Assembly: GCA_014843695.1 (NCBI GenBank)
Contig: CM026404.1
Span: forward strand, 89,977,541 to 90,041,540
Direction: 5' to 3'
DNA: 64,000 nt
Source: Archivesica marissinica
Taxonomy: Eukaryota; Mollusca; Bivalvia; Venerida; Vesicomyidae
Shown: one piece after another, positions 11,343-23,250 of the stretch
Numbering within the stretch: the first letter of the stretch is position 1
How the letters are laid out: the number at the start of each line of letters is the position of its first letter
Position numbers and translations under genes: made by a program
Notes under the pieces: generated by a model
Database searches by the model: none
Seen by the model: only the letters and a program-made list of their open reading frames with translations
Told to the model about the DNA's origin: nothing

Positions 11343-11669
11343 GTGGGTTTATAATTAGTCCGGCCTCCGAGGATATAAAATGTTTCTGAGATCTCAAATA
11401 CAAGTAATTTGATTGGTTGACTCTGTACAGTTCAATCTGCTTAAGTCGCTTAACCAATCAGAAAGCTTGAAACAGAGATTAAGGGTGGACTTCTAACCTC
11501 CCGGTCAGAGGATAAATTCCCATATATGACGTATTATTGTTGAATGTTATATTCCATATCAATTATACAATAGCAGTGCATCCATGAATACACAGGTTGG
11601 ACTTTCTTGACATATCTCTTCTTGACATGTTCTGTTTGAAAGTGAAAGGTTGTCTGTGACGCACGCCTC
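11343..11669. other. Intron sequence before the satellite, nothing recognised
   Basis: Donor-proximal part of intron d; no repeat or exon seen. Confidence 0.4.
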
Positions 11670-14600
11670 ATCAGCATCTCATTCGTGTTGCTTGTCTGTG
11701 TGTACATACTGCATACGTACGTCCTAATGTCTCATATCTCATTCGCGTTGCTTGTCTGTGTGCATATACTGCATACGTACGTCCTAATGTCTCCTATCTC
11801 ATTCGCGTTGCTTGTCTGTCCACATACTGCATACGTACGTCCTAATGTCTCCTATCTCATTCGCGTTGCTTGTCTGTGCACATACTGCATACGTACGTCC
11901 TAATGTCTCATATCTCATTCGCGTTGCTTGTCTGTGCACATACTGCATACGTACGTCCTAATGTCTCCTATCTCATTCGCGTTGCTTGTCTGTGCACATA
12001 CTGCATACGTACGTTCTAATGTCTCATATCTCATTCGCGTTGCGTGTCTGTGTCCATATACTACATACGTACGTCCTAATGTCTCCTATCTCATTCGCGT
12101 TGCTTGTCTGTGCATATACTGCATACGTACGTCCTAATGTCTCCCATCTCATTCGCGTTGCTTGTCTGTGCATATACTGCATACGTATGTCCTAATGTCT
12201 CCCATCTCATTCGCGTTGCTTGTCTGTATGCACATACTGCATACGTACGTTCTAATGTCTCCCATCTCATTCGCGTTGCTTGTCTATGTGCACATACTGC
12301 ATACGTACGTCCTAATGTCTCCTATCTCATTCGCGTTGCTTGTCTATGTGCACATACTGCATACGTACGTCCTAATGTCTCCTATCTCATTCGCGTTGCT
12401 TGTCTATGTGCACATACTGCATACGTACGTCCTAATGTCTCCTATCTCATTCGCGTTGCTTGTCTATGTGCACATACTGCATACGTACGTCCTAATGTCT
12501 CCTATCTCATTCGCGTTGCTTGTCTGTGCACATAGTGCATACGTACGTTCTAATGTCTCCTATCTCATTCGCGTTGCTTGTCTATGTGCACATACTGCAT
12601 ACGTACGTCCTAATGTCTCCTATCTCATTCGCGTTGCTTGTCTGTATGCACATACTGCATACGTACGTTCTAATGTCTCCTATCTCATTCGCGTTGCTCG
12701 TCTATGTGCACATACTGCACTCGTATGTCCTAATGTCTCCTATCTCATTCGCGTTGCTTGTCCTTGCACATACTGCATACGTACGTCCTAATGTCTCCTA
12801 TCTCATTCACGTTGCTTGTCTGTACATATACTGCATACGTACGTCCTAATGTCTCCTATCTCATTCGCGTTGCTTGTCTGTGCACATACTGCATACGTAC
12901 GTCCTAATGTCTCCTATCTCATTCGCGTTGCTTGTCTGTGTACACATACTGCATACGTACGTCCTAATGTCTCCTATCTCATTCGCGTTGCTTGTCTGTG
13001 TGCACATACTGCATGCGTACGTCCTAATGTCTCCTATCTCATTCGCGTTGCTTGTCTGTGTGCACATACTGCATACGTACGTCCTAATGTCTCCTATCTC
13101 ATTCGCGTTGCTTGTCTGTGTGCACATACTGCATACGTACGTCCTAATGTCTCCTATCTCATTCGCGTTGCTTGTCTGTGCACATACTGCATACGTACGT
13201 CCTAATGTCTCCTATCTCATTCGCGTTGCTTGTCTGTGTACATATACTGCATACGTACGTCCTAATGTCTCCTATCTCATTCGCGTTGCTTGTCTGTGCA
13301 CATACTGCATACGTACGTCCTAATGTCTCCTATCTCATTCGCGTTGGTTGTCTGTGCACATACTGCATACGTACGTCCTAATGTCTCCTATCTCATTCGC
13401 GTTGCTTGTCTGTGTGCACATACTGCATACGTACGTCCTAATGTCTCCCATCTCATTCGCGTTGCTTGTCTGTATGTACATACTGCATATGTACGTCCTA
13501 ATGTCTCCTATCTCATTCGCGTTGCTTGAATGTGTGCACATACTGCATACGTACGTCCTAATGTCTCCTATCTCATTCTCGTTGTCTGTCTGTGTGCACA
13601 TACTGCATACGTACGTCCTAATGTCTCCTATTTCATTCGCGTTGCTTGTCTGTGTGTACATACTGCATACGTACGTCCTAATGTCCCCTGTCTCATTCGC
13701 GTTGCTTGTCTCTGTACATACTGCATACGTACGTCCTAATGTCTCCTGTCTCATTCGCGTTGCTTGTCTGTGTACATACTGCATACGTACGTCCTAATGT
13801 CTCCTATCTCATTCGTGTTGCTTGTCTGTGTGCATATACTGCATACGTACTTCCTAATGTATCCTATCTCATTCGCGTTGCCTGTGTGCACATACTGCAT
13901 ACGTACGTCCTAATGTCTCCTATCTCATTCGCGTTGCCTGTGTGCACATACTGCATACGTACGTCCTAATGTCTCCTATCTCATTAGCGTTGCTTGTCTG
14001 TGCACATACTGCATACGTACGTCCTAATGCCTCCTATCTCATTCGCGTTGCTTGTCTGTGCACATACTGCATACGTACGTCCTAATGTCTCCTATCTCAT
14101 TCGCGTTGCTTGTCTGTGCACATACTGCATACGTACGTCCTAATGTCTCCTAACTCATTCGCGTTGCTTGTCTGTGTGCACATACTACATACGTACGTCC
14201 TAATGTCTCCTATCTCATTCGCGTTGCATGTCTGTGTACATACTGCATAGGTACGTCCTAATGTCTCCTATCTCATTCGCGTTGGTTGTCTGTGCACATA
14301 CTGCATACGTACGTCCTAATGTCTCCTATCTCATTCGCGTTGCTTGTCTGTGCACATACTGCATAGGTATGTCCTAATGTCTCCCATCTCATTCGTGTTG
14401 CTTGTCTGTGTCCATATACTGCATACGTACGTCCTAATGTCTCCTATCTCATTCACGTTACTTGTCTGTGTGCATATACTGCATACGTACGTCCTAATGT
14501 CTCCTATCTCATTCACGTTACTTGTCTGTGTGCACATACTGCATACGTACGTCCTAATGTCTCCTATCTCATTCGCGTTGCTTGTCTGTGTGCACATACT

Positions 14601-17168
14601 GCATACGTACGTCCTAATGTCTCCTATCTCATTCGCGTTGCTTGTCTGTGCACATACTGCATACGTACGTCCTAATGTCTCCTATCTCATTCGCGTTGCT
14701 TGTCTGTGTACATATACTGCATACGTACGTCCTAATGTCTCCTATCTCATTCGCGTTGCTTGTCTGTGCACATACTGCATACGTACGTCCTAATGTCTCC
14801 TATCTCATTCGCGTTGGTTGTCTGTGCACATACTGCATACGTACGTCCTACTGTCTCCTATCTCATTCGCGTTGCTTGTCTGTGTGCACATACTGCATAC
14901 GTACGTCCTAATGTCTCCTATCTCATTCGCGTTGCTTGTCTGTGTGCACATACTGCATACGTACGTCCTAATGTCTCCTATCTCATTCGCGTTGCTTGTC
15001 TGTGTGCACATACTGCATACGTACGTCCTAATGTCTCCTATCTCATTCGCGTTGCTTGTCTGTGTGCACATACTGCATACGTACGTCCTAATGTCTCCTA
15101 TCTCATTCGCGTTGCTTGTCTGTGTACATATACTGCATACGTACGTCCTAATGTCTCCTATCTCATTCGCGTTGCTTGTCTGTGCACATACTGCATACGT
15201 ACGTCCTAATGTCTCCTATCTCATTCGCGTTGGTTGTCTGTGCACATACTGCATACGTACGTCCTACTGTCTCCTATCTCATTCGCGTTGCTTGTCTGTG
15301 TGCACATACTGCATACGTACGTCCTAATGTCTCCCATCTCATTCGCGTTGCTTGTCTGTATGTACATACTGCATATGTACGTCCTAATGTCTCCTATCTC
15401 ATTCGCGTTGCTTGAATGTGTGCACATACTGCATACGTACGTCCTAATGTCTCCTATCTCATTCTCGTTGTCTGTCTGTGTGCACATACTGCATACGTAC
15501 GTCCTAATGTCTCCTATTTCATTCGCGTTGCTTGTCTGTGTGTACATACTGCATACGTACGTCCTAATGTCCCCTGTCTCATTCGCGTTGCTTGTCTCTG
15601 TACATACTGCATACGTACGTCCTAATGTCTCCTGTCTCATTCGCGTTGCTTGTCTGTGTACATACTGCATACGTACGTTCTAATGTCTCCTATCTCATTC
15701 GTGTTGCTTGTCTGTGTGCATATACTGCATACGTACTGCCTAATGTATCCTATCTCATTCGCGTTGCCTGTGTGCACATACTGCATACGTACGTCCTAAT
15801 GTCTCCTATCTCATTCGCGTTGCCTGTGTGCACATACTGCATACGTACGTCCTAATGTCTCCTATCTCATTAGCGTTGCTTGTCTGTGCACATACTGCAC
15901 ACGTACGTCCTAATGCCTCCTATCTCATTCGCGTTGCCTGTGTGCACATACTGCATACGTACGTCCTAATGCCTCCTATCTCATTCGCGTTGCTTGTCTG
16001 TGCACATACTGCATACGTACGTCCTAATGTCTCCTATCTCATTCGCGTTGCTTGTCTGTGTGCACATACTGCATACGTACGTCCTAATGTCTCCTAACTC
16101 ATTCGCGTTGCTTGTCTGTGTGCACATACTGCATACGTACGTCCTAATGTCTCCTATCTCATTCGCGTTGCTTGTCTGTGTGCACATACTGCATACGTAC
16201 GTCCTAATGTCTCCTATCTCATTCGCGTTGCATGTCTGTGCACATACTGCATAGGTATGTCCTAATGTCTCCCATCTCATTCGTGTTGCTTGTCTGTGTC
16301 CATATACTGCATACGTACGTCCTAATGTCTCCTATCTCATTCACGTTACTTGTCTGTGTGCATATACTGCATACGTACGTCCTAATGTCTCCTATCTCAT
16401 TCACGTTACTTGTCTGTGTGCACATACTGCATACGTACGTCCTAATGTCTCCTATCTCATTCGCGTTGCTTGTCTGTGTGCACATACTGCATACGTACGT
16501 CCTAATGTCTCCTATCTCATTCGCGTTGCTTGTCTGTGCACATACTGCATACGTACGTCCTAATGTCTCCTATCTCATTCGCGTTGCTTGTCTGTGTGCA
16601 CATACTGCATACGTACGTCCTAATGTCTCCTATCTCATTCGCGTTGCTTGTCTGTGTACATACTGCATACGTACGTCCTAATGTCTCCTATCTCATTCGC
16701 GTTGCTTGTCTGTGCACATACTGCATACGTACGTCCTAATGTCTCCTATCTCATTCGCGTTGCTTGTCTGTGCACATACTGCATAGATATGTCCTAATGT
16801 CTCCCATCTCATTCGTGTTGCTTGTCTGTGTCCATATACTGCATACGTACGTCCTAATGTCTCCTATCTCATTCACGTTACTTGTCTGTGTGCATATACT
16901 GCATACGTACGTCCTAATGTCTCCTATCTCATTCACGTTACTTGTCTGTGTGCATATACTGCATACGTACGTTCTAATGTCTCCTATCGCATTCGCGTTG
17001 CTTGTCTGTGTGCACATACTGCATACGTACTTCCTAATGCCTCCTATCACATTCGCGTTGCTTGTCTGTGTGTATATACTGCATACGTACGTCCTAATGT
17101 CTCCTATCTCATTCGTGTTGCTTGTCTGTGTGCATATACTGCATACGTACGTCCTAATGTCTCCTATT
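11670..17168. repeat. 58/60-bp intronic satellite, about 93 copies
   Basis: Unit catactgcatacgtacgtcc, taatgtctcctatctcattc, gcgttgcttgtctgtgtgca (60 bp), or 58 bp when the last part is tgtgca. Each unit holds the palindrome tacgtacgta-like core. Open frames of up to 209 codons on both strands are repeat artefacts. Diagnostic variants (for example ctttgaatgtgtg-like and cacgttacttg units) recur about 1.89 kb apart, so blocks of ~32 units were duplicated. It fills most of the intron between exons d and e. Confidence 0.98.
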
Positions 17169-17296
17169 TAATGATATACAGATAATTTAAAACATATATC
17201 ATACTGACATACTATATTACGCAGTGCAGCATTAGACACACCCACTACTTCACGCATTACGTGTACAAGACGACACTAGTAGTGTTACAACATGTT

Positions 17297-17455
17297 AGTG
17301 GAGTCACCGTGGTGTAATGGATTCGGTGTCGAGGTTTGAGCCGGTTGTGATGTCCGTAGGCAATATATTTAAATCCACATTTCATTTCCTCCTCTCCTCC
17401 ATTCATGGCGATGCATGCAAATCAGGAATGATGTATCGAGAGATATTGCAAATAT
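17297..17455 (+). mobile_element. Diverged SINE related to family B
   Basis: ccgtggtgtaatggattcgg (A-box-like), ggtttgagccgg (B-box-like), then taggcaatatatttaaatcc, catggcgatgcatgca and aatcaggaatgatgtatcga, in the order of family B but much mutated. Confidence 0.5.
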
Positions 17456-17599
17456 CCATTGCCTTTATTAAAACCTCATTTTCAAAAGTGCTATTTGGCA
17501 ATCTTAGGCTTGTAGCGCTTATAGATGCGATACGTGTGTCGATTACTAGTCAACATATATATGGAACTATGATATAAGTCAATTATATGTTCTTTCATG

Positions 17600-17890
17600 A
17601 GGTCTACAAAAGTAAAAGTAAAATGTTTGTTTATTATAGTGTCACCCCTATTTAAAGGGCCAGCCATTTCTGACTTATGAGACACCCTTTTTTATGAACA
17701 TCAGTACTTCCCGACTCCTATGCTTGTAGGACAGGCACCAGGCTGGTAGGCAATCGGTAACCATTATTTAAATAGCTGGCGGCTCACCAACCGGCCATAT
17801 CAGAACGAACCCCTGAGCGAGGTTCGAAAACCATCGACTTCCCGCTCCGTAGGCGGACGCCTTAACCACTAGGCCACGGAGACGGAGACT
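17600..17890 (-). mobile_element. SINE family E
   Basis: Reverse complement of the copy at 518: ccagccatttctgacttatg, gaacatcagtacttcccg, aaccatcgacttcccgctcc and ccactaggccacggagac. It carries an extra stretch (about 17712-17790) absent from the other copy. Confidence 0.75.
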
Positions 17891-17987
17891 CTCCAAGTAT
17901 CACGATTGATAACTTACATGGGGTCACAAGTGTGCTTGATTTTTAGGCGGAAATAAACTCATAGTGATCTCATGTGACCAACCGAAA

Positions 17988-18192
17988 TCGTGTGTGTGTT
18001 TTACGTTTATTTTTCGTCGCAACCGGTTGTCCATATGAACGACTCCTCCAGAAGAGATTAGTCATTTTATGTTTGGGAGGATAGTGCAATGATACAGACA
18101 GAGACACATTCCAGAGTCTCACTCGATTCATTTACGTGCACGGTGTAAAGCACCTAGACCCGGTCGGTTTAAAATTTCATCCGAAAGACTAT
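17988..18192 (-). mobile_element. SINE family A, head separated
   Basis: Tail gtgtgtgttttacgtttatt, core gattagtcattttatgtttg and acgtgcacggtgtaaagcac are clear. The expected tRNA-like head is replaced by unrelated sequence until a degraded remnant (gtccagcgtgctaatcactt) at about 18249. Confidence 0.75.
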
Positions 18193-18351
18193 GATATGAG
18201 TCATTTTAGTATGGTATATCGGGGAACATATGACCCATTTATTACACGTCCAGCGTGCTAATCACTTGGTCACTGATCCGCTACCATCTATTCCTCCATG
18301 TTGAAAGTCATTTGATATTATTGTGCAGTAGATGTACGTATGTATGTATGT

Positions 18352-18555
18352 TCCTTTAATGTCAAACCCCTCGCGGGGACTTAGACATGTTTTTCTGGGC
18401 AGGCTTAGCCGACCTAAGCGATTAACCAGTACTAAGCAATGTGTGTGAGGTGCCTTGCTCAATGACACTACATACGTGGCCTGACCGAGTATCGAACCCG
18501 GGACCGTTCGATTCCAAATCCGACGCTCTACCACTGGACCACGGACGCCACACGA
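18352..18555 (-). mobile_element. tRNA-derived SINE, family D
   Basis: Read on the minus strand: tccgtggtccagtggtagag, B-box gggttcgatactcgg, body to agtccccgcgaggggtttga. A close copy, same strand, lies at 32528-32736, and a tail fragment near 26842. Confidence 0.8.
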
Positions 18556-18689
18556 TTGTGCTGACCAAACCTGTTCTTGGTCGGTAGTGCTCAAGTGACA
18601 TACTTCCTTTTCAAAATGCACACTGCATCAATCACTGATCATGGACTTCAAATTAATGTTTAGATTGTTAAACTGACTAGTACAATATA

Positions 18690-18902
18690 GTGGAAGTCGT
18701 GATAGCGCAATGGATGCGCGTACGCTTCAAGTGCTAACGGTCCGGAGTTCGAGCCTCGCTGGAGCCGTTACGATTGTGCCCTTAGGCAAGGCATTTAAAT
18801 TCCATGTTGCCTCTTCTCTCTCCCTCGTGGCGATGGATTCCATCAGATAAGTTGAAAGAACTTGTTTCGCAATCGAGCTAAAATAAATTTGTATAAACTA
18901 AC
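18690..18902 (+). mobile_element. SINE family B
   Basis: Complete head ggaagtcgtgatagcgcaat and B-box ggagttcgagcctcg, tail aaataaatttgtataaacta. Lacks about 28 bp (the ggaatgaggtctcgagagtg region) before the tail. Ends 80 bp before exon e. Confidence 0.88.
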
Positions 18903-18981
18903 TATTGCATGCAGTTTATGTATTCATCACGGACATGCATGTAGCTTTAGCTTCATTTTTCTTTTGTACTATCGTTTAAAG

Positions 18982-19176
18982 GAAAACACAGGACTCCGAT
19001 ATGTGAATCTCTGCATGAACGGATTTGGGCTGGCCGGGTCCAAGGCTTTGGGAGATATGTTACATGAGAATCACACTCTACTGGAATTAGACATCAGCTT
19101 CTGCCGGATACCACTGCAGGGGGCGCCTCATATAGCGGCAGGCGTTCAAAACAACGACACTTTAGAAAAGTTAAAT
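18982..19176 (+). CDS. LRR/EF-hand protein, exon e
   Basis: 195 nt, 65 residues, phase 0 both ends. Acceptor after ttttgtactatcgtttaaag, donor gtaagc. It encodes ENTGLRYVNLCMNGFGLAGS, then LLELDISFCRIPLQGAPHIA, and ends NNDTLEKLN. That gives two LRRs and the start of a third; the next asparagine-bearing segment, IGYNQI, is in exon f. An adjacent family B SINE supplies sequence immediately upstream, so the intron end was recently invaded without harming the acceptor. Confidence 0.9.
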
Positions 19177-19214
19177 GTAAGCATACATTTCAAAAGAGTT
19201 AGATGTTCTCCGTG

Positions 19215-19845
19215 AGTGTGTGTGGTTCCTACTGGTAACTGAACGGTTGTGAGTTCGAGCCACGCCGCAACCACTGTCCGGAGGTAAGGTACTTGAATCA
19301 CATTAACGGTCTAATATTATTGTAAGAACTTGTCAGTGGCGGATTGAGGGGAGGGCTGATTGGGCTGAAGCCAGGGGCCCCCGATATTTAGGGAACCACA
19401 AATTATTATTTAAATCTGTAATTTACTGAATAAAATTTAACGATTTTTTTAAATGACTACATATATAATAGATATAACTTAGAAGATATCCTGAGCTTTC
19501 CAAAGATGTATGACTTTAATAATAGTTTGTGTTTAGTCGATTGCAGCAATAACGTATAGTGCACTGTTCCCGGAGTCTCTAATAGTCCACAATACACTTC
19601 GACAGGTGAAATCACTTCTTACCAACCGCGGAAAACGGATAGCGGAAAACCGTAATTTCGGTGAATTTCGGCCATGCGGGTGTAATGTGAGAAAGGTGTA
19701 TTCAATAGAATGTTCTTGTTTGCTTACACTATTGTATTTATCTTTATGAAAGGGCCCCTGTTTGAGCTACAGCCAGTGACCCCATGCAACCTTAAACCGC
19801 CCCTGGAACTTGTCTAGCAATCCGGCTAAAATGTGCAAGCTAATC
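19215..19845 (+). mobile_element. SINE-like element interrupted by a hAT MITE
   Basis: ggtaactgaacggttgtgag, B-box gtgagttcgagcc, then taatattattgtaagaactt; the continuation gtctagcaatccggctaaaa resumes at 19811 after the inserted element. Similar in plan to family B but diverged. Confidence 0.5.
19334..19805. mobile_element. hAT-like non-autonomous element with 8-bp target duplication
   Basis: Ends cagtggcggattgagg and ccttaaaccgcccctg (imperfect inverted repeat, CAG...CTG). Flanked on both sides by GAACTTGT (19326-19333 and 19806-19813), an 8-bp duplication as made by hAT transposases. 472 bp, no coding capacity. Confidence 0.85.
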
Positions 19846-19856
19846 ATAGTGTACAG

Positions 19857-20046
19857 TTAAACCTGTGTTAGTGGTCACCTCTATTTAGCAGCCAACCTGT
19901 ATTAAACAGCCAATTTCCATATTCCCATTATGCTGTTTTATTATACATTTGATTCCCTATTAAGCGGCCACCTGTGCTAAGCAGCCACCTGTGCTAAGCA
20001 GCCGAGTTCTGCGATTCATTTGACTGGCTGCTTAGGACAGGTTTAT
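19857..20046. mobile_element. MITE with aaacctgt ends, copy 1
   Basis: Begins ttaaacctgtgttagtggtc and ends ggctgcttaggacaggttta, an inverted repeat. Internal repeats of taagcagccacctgtgc. A second copy at 59775-60056 is split by a SINE fragment. Confidence 0.75.
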
Positions 20047-20091
20047 TTGTATTTTATTATTAATAGATCTGATTATATTAATAGTTAGTGG

Positions 20092-20160
20092 CTGTCCGAT
20101 TAGCGCAGTGGTTAGCACACCAAACTACGCGGCAACCTGGGTTCGAGCCTCGGATCAGGA
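20092..20160 (+). mobile_element. SINE family C head fragment
   Basis: gctgtccgattagcgcagtg and gttcgagcctcggatcag only; the body is missing. Confidence 0.6.
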
Positions 20161-20235
20161 ATTATGTGGTCTAGCTACCTTAGTATACGTAGCCTATTCA
20201 CTGTACAATTTTAATCAAAAGGACTTGAAATTTAA

Positions 20236-20726
20236 AGCGACACTACATCGTAAAAAGCATATACAATGCATTCGTTCACGTATAAATACATTGTTACTAC
20301 AAATTCTTCCGAATACATTCGAACACTAACATTGAATCAATAAACAGTTGTTTGTGGTCTACAGGCTTTCCAAATTGAAAGTAGGATTTCAAATAACGGT
20401 CATCGGAGTCAATACTAAACGCGAGGTAATGTCGTTTATGGATAATTTAACTAAGATTAGTCTACAAATAAATATACATAGGCACAAATGTGAGATATAA
20501 CGGCAAATCTGTTCCATAAATCGTGTTATTCATGATACACGAGTTGTATTACGCTTGGATGTCGACCCTATTAACATTATTTTGTTATGTCAACAAACCG
20601 CGTATACGACGTTTGTTTATTAGTTGAAATGTTCAGTTTTTGAGGCAAATATTTGGAAAAAAATAATACAATATAATAGGAAAATACATTCTGTAGAAAT
20701 TGTGTTTTCACCGATGTAGTGTCGCT
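20236..20726. mobile_element. TTAA-target MITE, AGCGACA family
   Basis: Inverted ends AGCGACACTACATCG, flanked by TTAA (20232-20235 and 20727-20730). 491 bp. Shares internal blocks (aatcaataaacagttg, gtatacgacgtttgtttatt) with copies at 25923, 26609, 57181 and 61136. It stops only 49 bp before exon f. Confidence 0.9.
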
Positions 20727-20775
20727 TTAAACAACGCAAAATGTACACTGATGATCGTAATTTCTCATATATTAG

Positions 20776-20871
20776 ATTGGCTACAACCAGATCCAGGGAG
20801 AAGGCGGTTATGTTGTTTTGCTGGCAGCCGACAGAAATGAACACGAATGCATTAAACATCTAAACTTTGGT
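20776..20871 (+). CDS. LRR/EF-hand protein, exon f
   Basis: 96 nt, 32 residues, phase 0 both ends. Acceptor tttctcatatattag, donor gtacgt. It encodes IGYNQIQGEGGYVVLLAADR and ends CIKHLNFG. With LEKLN before it, the LRR strand reads LEKLNIGYNQI. This repeat is less regular than the others and is the last full one before the EF-hand part. The call rests on phase, splice sites and LRR register. Confidence 0.82.
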
Positions 20872-20897
20872 GTACGTATGATTTATTCTCTAGTAAC

Positions 20898-21112
20898 CAG
20901 GGGCGTAGCTTGGCTGGAATCGATGTGTAGGCCAACTTAAAACTTAAGACGGGAGGGGCGTCCTAGATCGTCCCCAGGAAAACTATTTATAGTGTATATA
21001 ATTTAATCCTGGCCTCTCGGTTTTTGTTGAAGATTTGGCATTTTTATTTTTTCGATTTTTCGGGGGAAAGTGTAGGCCACGGCCTACACGGCCTATAGGA
21101 AGCTACGCCAAT
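20898..21112. mobile_element. hAT-like MITE, caggggcgtagc ends
   Basis: Left end caggggcgtagcttggc, right end aagctacgccaatg. No clean 8-bp target duplication is visible. Confidence 0.5.
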
Positions 21113-21574
21113 GGTAATATAATTCCAACGTTTGTATATTTTCTAGGAATGGCCGCAAATATTCGAATATCTTCCCGACCGAATATTCGAATACCTAAAT
21201 CGCTATTCGTTTCCATCCCTAATATTTTTTGATAGACATTTGCCAACAAAGCCGATGACGGACGACAGCTAGCGGAAGTTCACACTATTAGTTAGGCGAA
21301 AAACTCTCCTAAATAGGAGGTCTCCCCCTAGTTTAATTTTGTCAGGGAACTCGTGGGATATGAAATCCCCGACAGTTAAATGGTTGCAAATAGTGCAAAT
21401 GGTGATGACTAAGCTCTTTTCTTCAAATCTCGCCAATGCAGGCTGATTGAATATCACGCAATATTTAGGGATATAGACAATAGCTCTGTCTGATGCCTCA
21501 GGTACATTTGGGTGTACAGTCTACAGCCGCTATGTCAAAGTCGGTTATGTCAAATTCTCCGGTTATCTCGAAGT

Positions 21575-21890
21575 TGTTTGTGATGGCATGGGAGTTGTTC
21601 CTGGGTGAATGCCAATGTATGTACTTATTATGGGTGAAAAGAAAAGTATCCATTATTTATTTTGTTTAACATGTATTCATATACAGTCTACAACCTTTAT
21701 GTCAAAGTCAGTTATGTCGAATTCTCCGGTTATCTCGAAGACGGATCAAAGTCCAGTTTCAGACTCTATCATTTTACATATAACTGGCTCTGTTTATATT
21801 GATATAATTTCGTTACGTCAAATTTCGGTTATGTCGAAGTATTTTGTTCGGTCCGACGGAATTCGACATAACGGATGTAAGACTGTATAT
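21575..21890 (+). mobile_element. MITE with tacagtctaca ends
   Basis: Inner unit 21680-21889 has inverted ends tatacagtctacaaccttta and taacggatgtaagactgtat. A partial copy begins at 21514. The whole stretch recurs in reverse at 30895-31210. Confidence 0.7.
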
Positions 21891-21980
21891 TTAAAGAATT
21901 GTAGAATCTGCTTCTGTAGTTGTTATGTTCCACTGGAAACCGAATGTATGTTTGAGCTGTCAACCCCATAACAGTGCGGT

Positions 21981-22212
21981 GGAAGTCGTGATAGCGCAAT
22001 AGATGCGCGTTCACTTCAGGTGCGAAAGGTCCGGAGTTCGAGCCCCGCTGGAGCCGTTACGATTGTGCCCTTAGGCAAGGCATTAAAATCCACGTTGCCT
22101 CTTCTCTCTCCCTCGTGGCGATGGATTCCATCAGGAATGAGGTCTCGAGAGTGATTAAATATAAGTTGAAAGAACTTGTTTCACAATCGAGCTAAAATAA
22201 ATTTGTATAAAC
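21981..22212 (+). mobile_element. SINE family B, full length with target duplication
   Basis: From ggaagtcgtgatagcgcaat to aaatttgtataaac, flanked by TAACAGTGCGGT (21969-21980 and 22213-22224), a 12-bp duplication. This defines the unit as 232 bp. Confidence 0.92.
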
Positions 22213-22287
22213 TAACAGTGCGGTCATATTTCAAAGATATAAGTGCTTCTGATTGGGCATTGGCGGAAGACGTACAAGGTCAAACAC

Positions 22288-22495
22288 GATGGATATATCT
22301 AGTCCAGTGGTAACACGCTGTACTGATAATCCAGGGATCGCAGGTTCGCTCCTTCGTCTGACCCTAATAAAATTAACAGTCCTTCAGATGGGACTTTAAA
22401 CCGAGGTCTCGTGTCGGTACTTTACATCGTTCACTCAAACAAAAAAACAGTGGATATTCTGGAATGGGTCTCTGTCTGTATCATTGCACTATCCG
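22288..22495 (+). mobile_element. SINE family A, 3'-truncated
   Basis: tctagtccagtggtaacacg, B-box-like caggttcgctcc, and body to tctgtatcattgcactatcc; the ggtagcgacgataa tail is absent. Confidence 0.8.
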
Positions 22496-22618
22496 TCTGT
22501 GAGCAGTTTATAACCTGGGAGAGCATAGTAGTACATTGGGTTAAATACTTTAAAATTGGGCACACCAGACGACATGCAAAACAAGAGAAAACCCTAGTAT
22601 CGTGTATATTTCTTACAG

Positions 22619-22888
22619 AATTTAACAGTGAACATGGATTTCAAGCAGCTTTCTGATGAGTTGATTGAAGAGAAGTGTATGACGGTTATCTACGGCAGCT
22701 ATATGATAGACGTGACGTCATTTAGGAACGCCAAATACGACCCGTGGGCGAGTCACGTGAACGACCCAATGACTAAGTTGAAAGATTGGTTGGAAAAAGC
22801 ACAATATCGCTTAGTTGACCTTTTACTGACATTTGATCGAGACGGAAGTCTTTCTTTGGATCTGCAGGAACTTAAGCAAGGGATCCGA
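22619..22888 (+). CDS. LRR/EF-hand protein, exon g (linker and EF-hand 1)
   Basis: 270 nt, 90 residues, phase 0 both ends. Acceptor tgtatatttcttacag, donor gtaagt. The first part (NLTVNMDFKQLSDELIEEKC) closes the LRR domain. A linker rich in charged and aromatic residues follows. At exon residues 73-84 there is a canonical EF-hand loop, DRDGSLSLDLQE, with Ca2+ ligands at positions 1, 3, 5, 7, 9 and 12 preceded by the helix LVDLLLTF. This points to calcium-dependent regulation of an LRR scaffold (inference). Confidence 0.93.
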
Positions 22889-23086
22889 GTAAGTATATGT
22901 GTTGTGGTTGGTTCTGTAGTTGGATGTATTTCCGGGTTTCGAACAGAATATGACCTATGCAACATCATGTACATTTGTTCAATATTGTTTAGTGTGTATT
23001 TTTAGATTGCCATAATTTTGCCGTTTTCGGTGGAGGGATGCTCTATCACTTCTGCTTCATTATTTAAGTCATATTATGACCCATTC

Positions 23087-23250
23087 TATACCATTTGGAT
23101 AGCCTGGGAACAGGCGTCGATATAGTATGCCTGGTCAGTCAAATAAATATATGTTAACACCGATACCATTAATTGGGCCGTATTGAGTTTCTGATCATAT
23201 TGCCAGAAGTTAAAAAGTGAAAAATCAACAGACTGGAACCCAGACTGGGA
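23087..23250 (+). repeat. Dispersed repeat, copy 1
   Basis: Contains cctgggaacaggcgtcgata, ggtcagtcaaataaatatat, gggccgtattgagtttctga and caacagactggaacccag. The same blocks lie in reverse at 29211-29360, and the last block also at 28909-28958. Confidence 0.7.

Noticed and set aside
11685..17171. Many open frames on both strands (HILHTYVLMSPISFALLVC and similar)
   Set aside because: Translations of the 58/60-bp satellite; the hydrophobic look is from base composition.
20108..20329. Open frame before exon f
   Set aside because: It spans a SINE C fragment and the start of a MITE; no LRR pattern.
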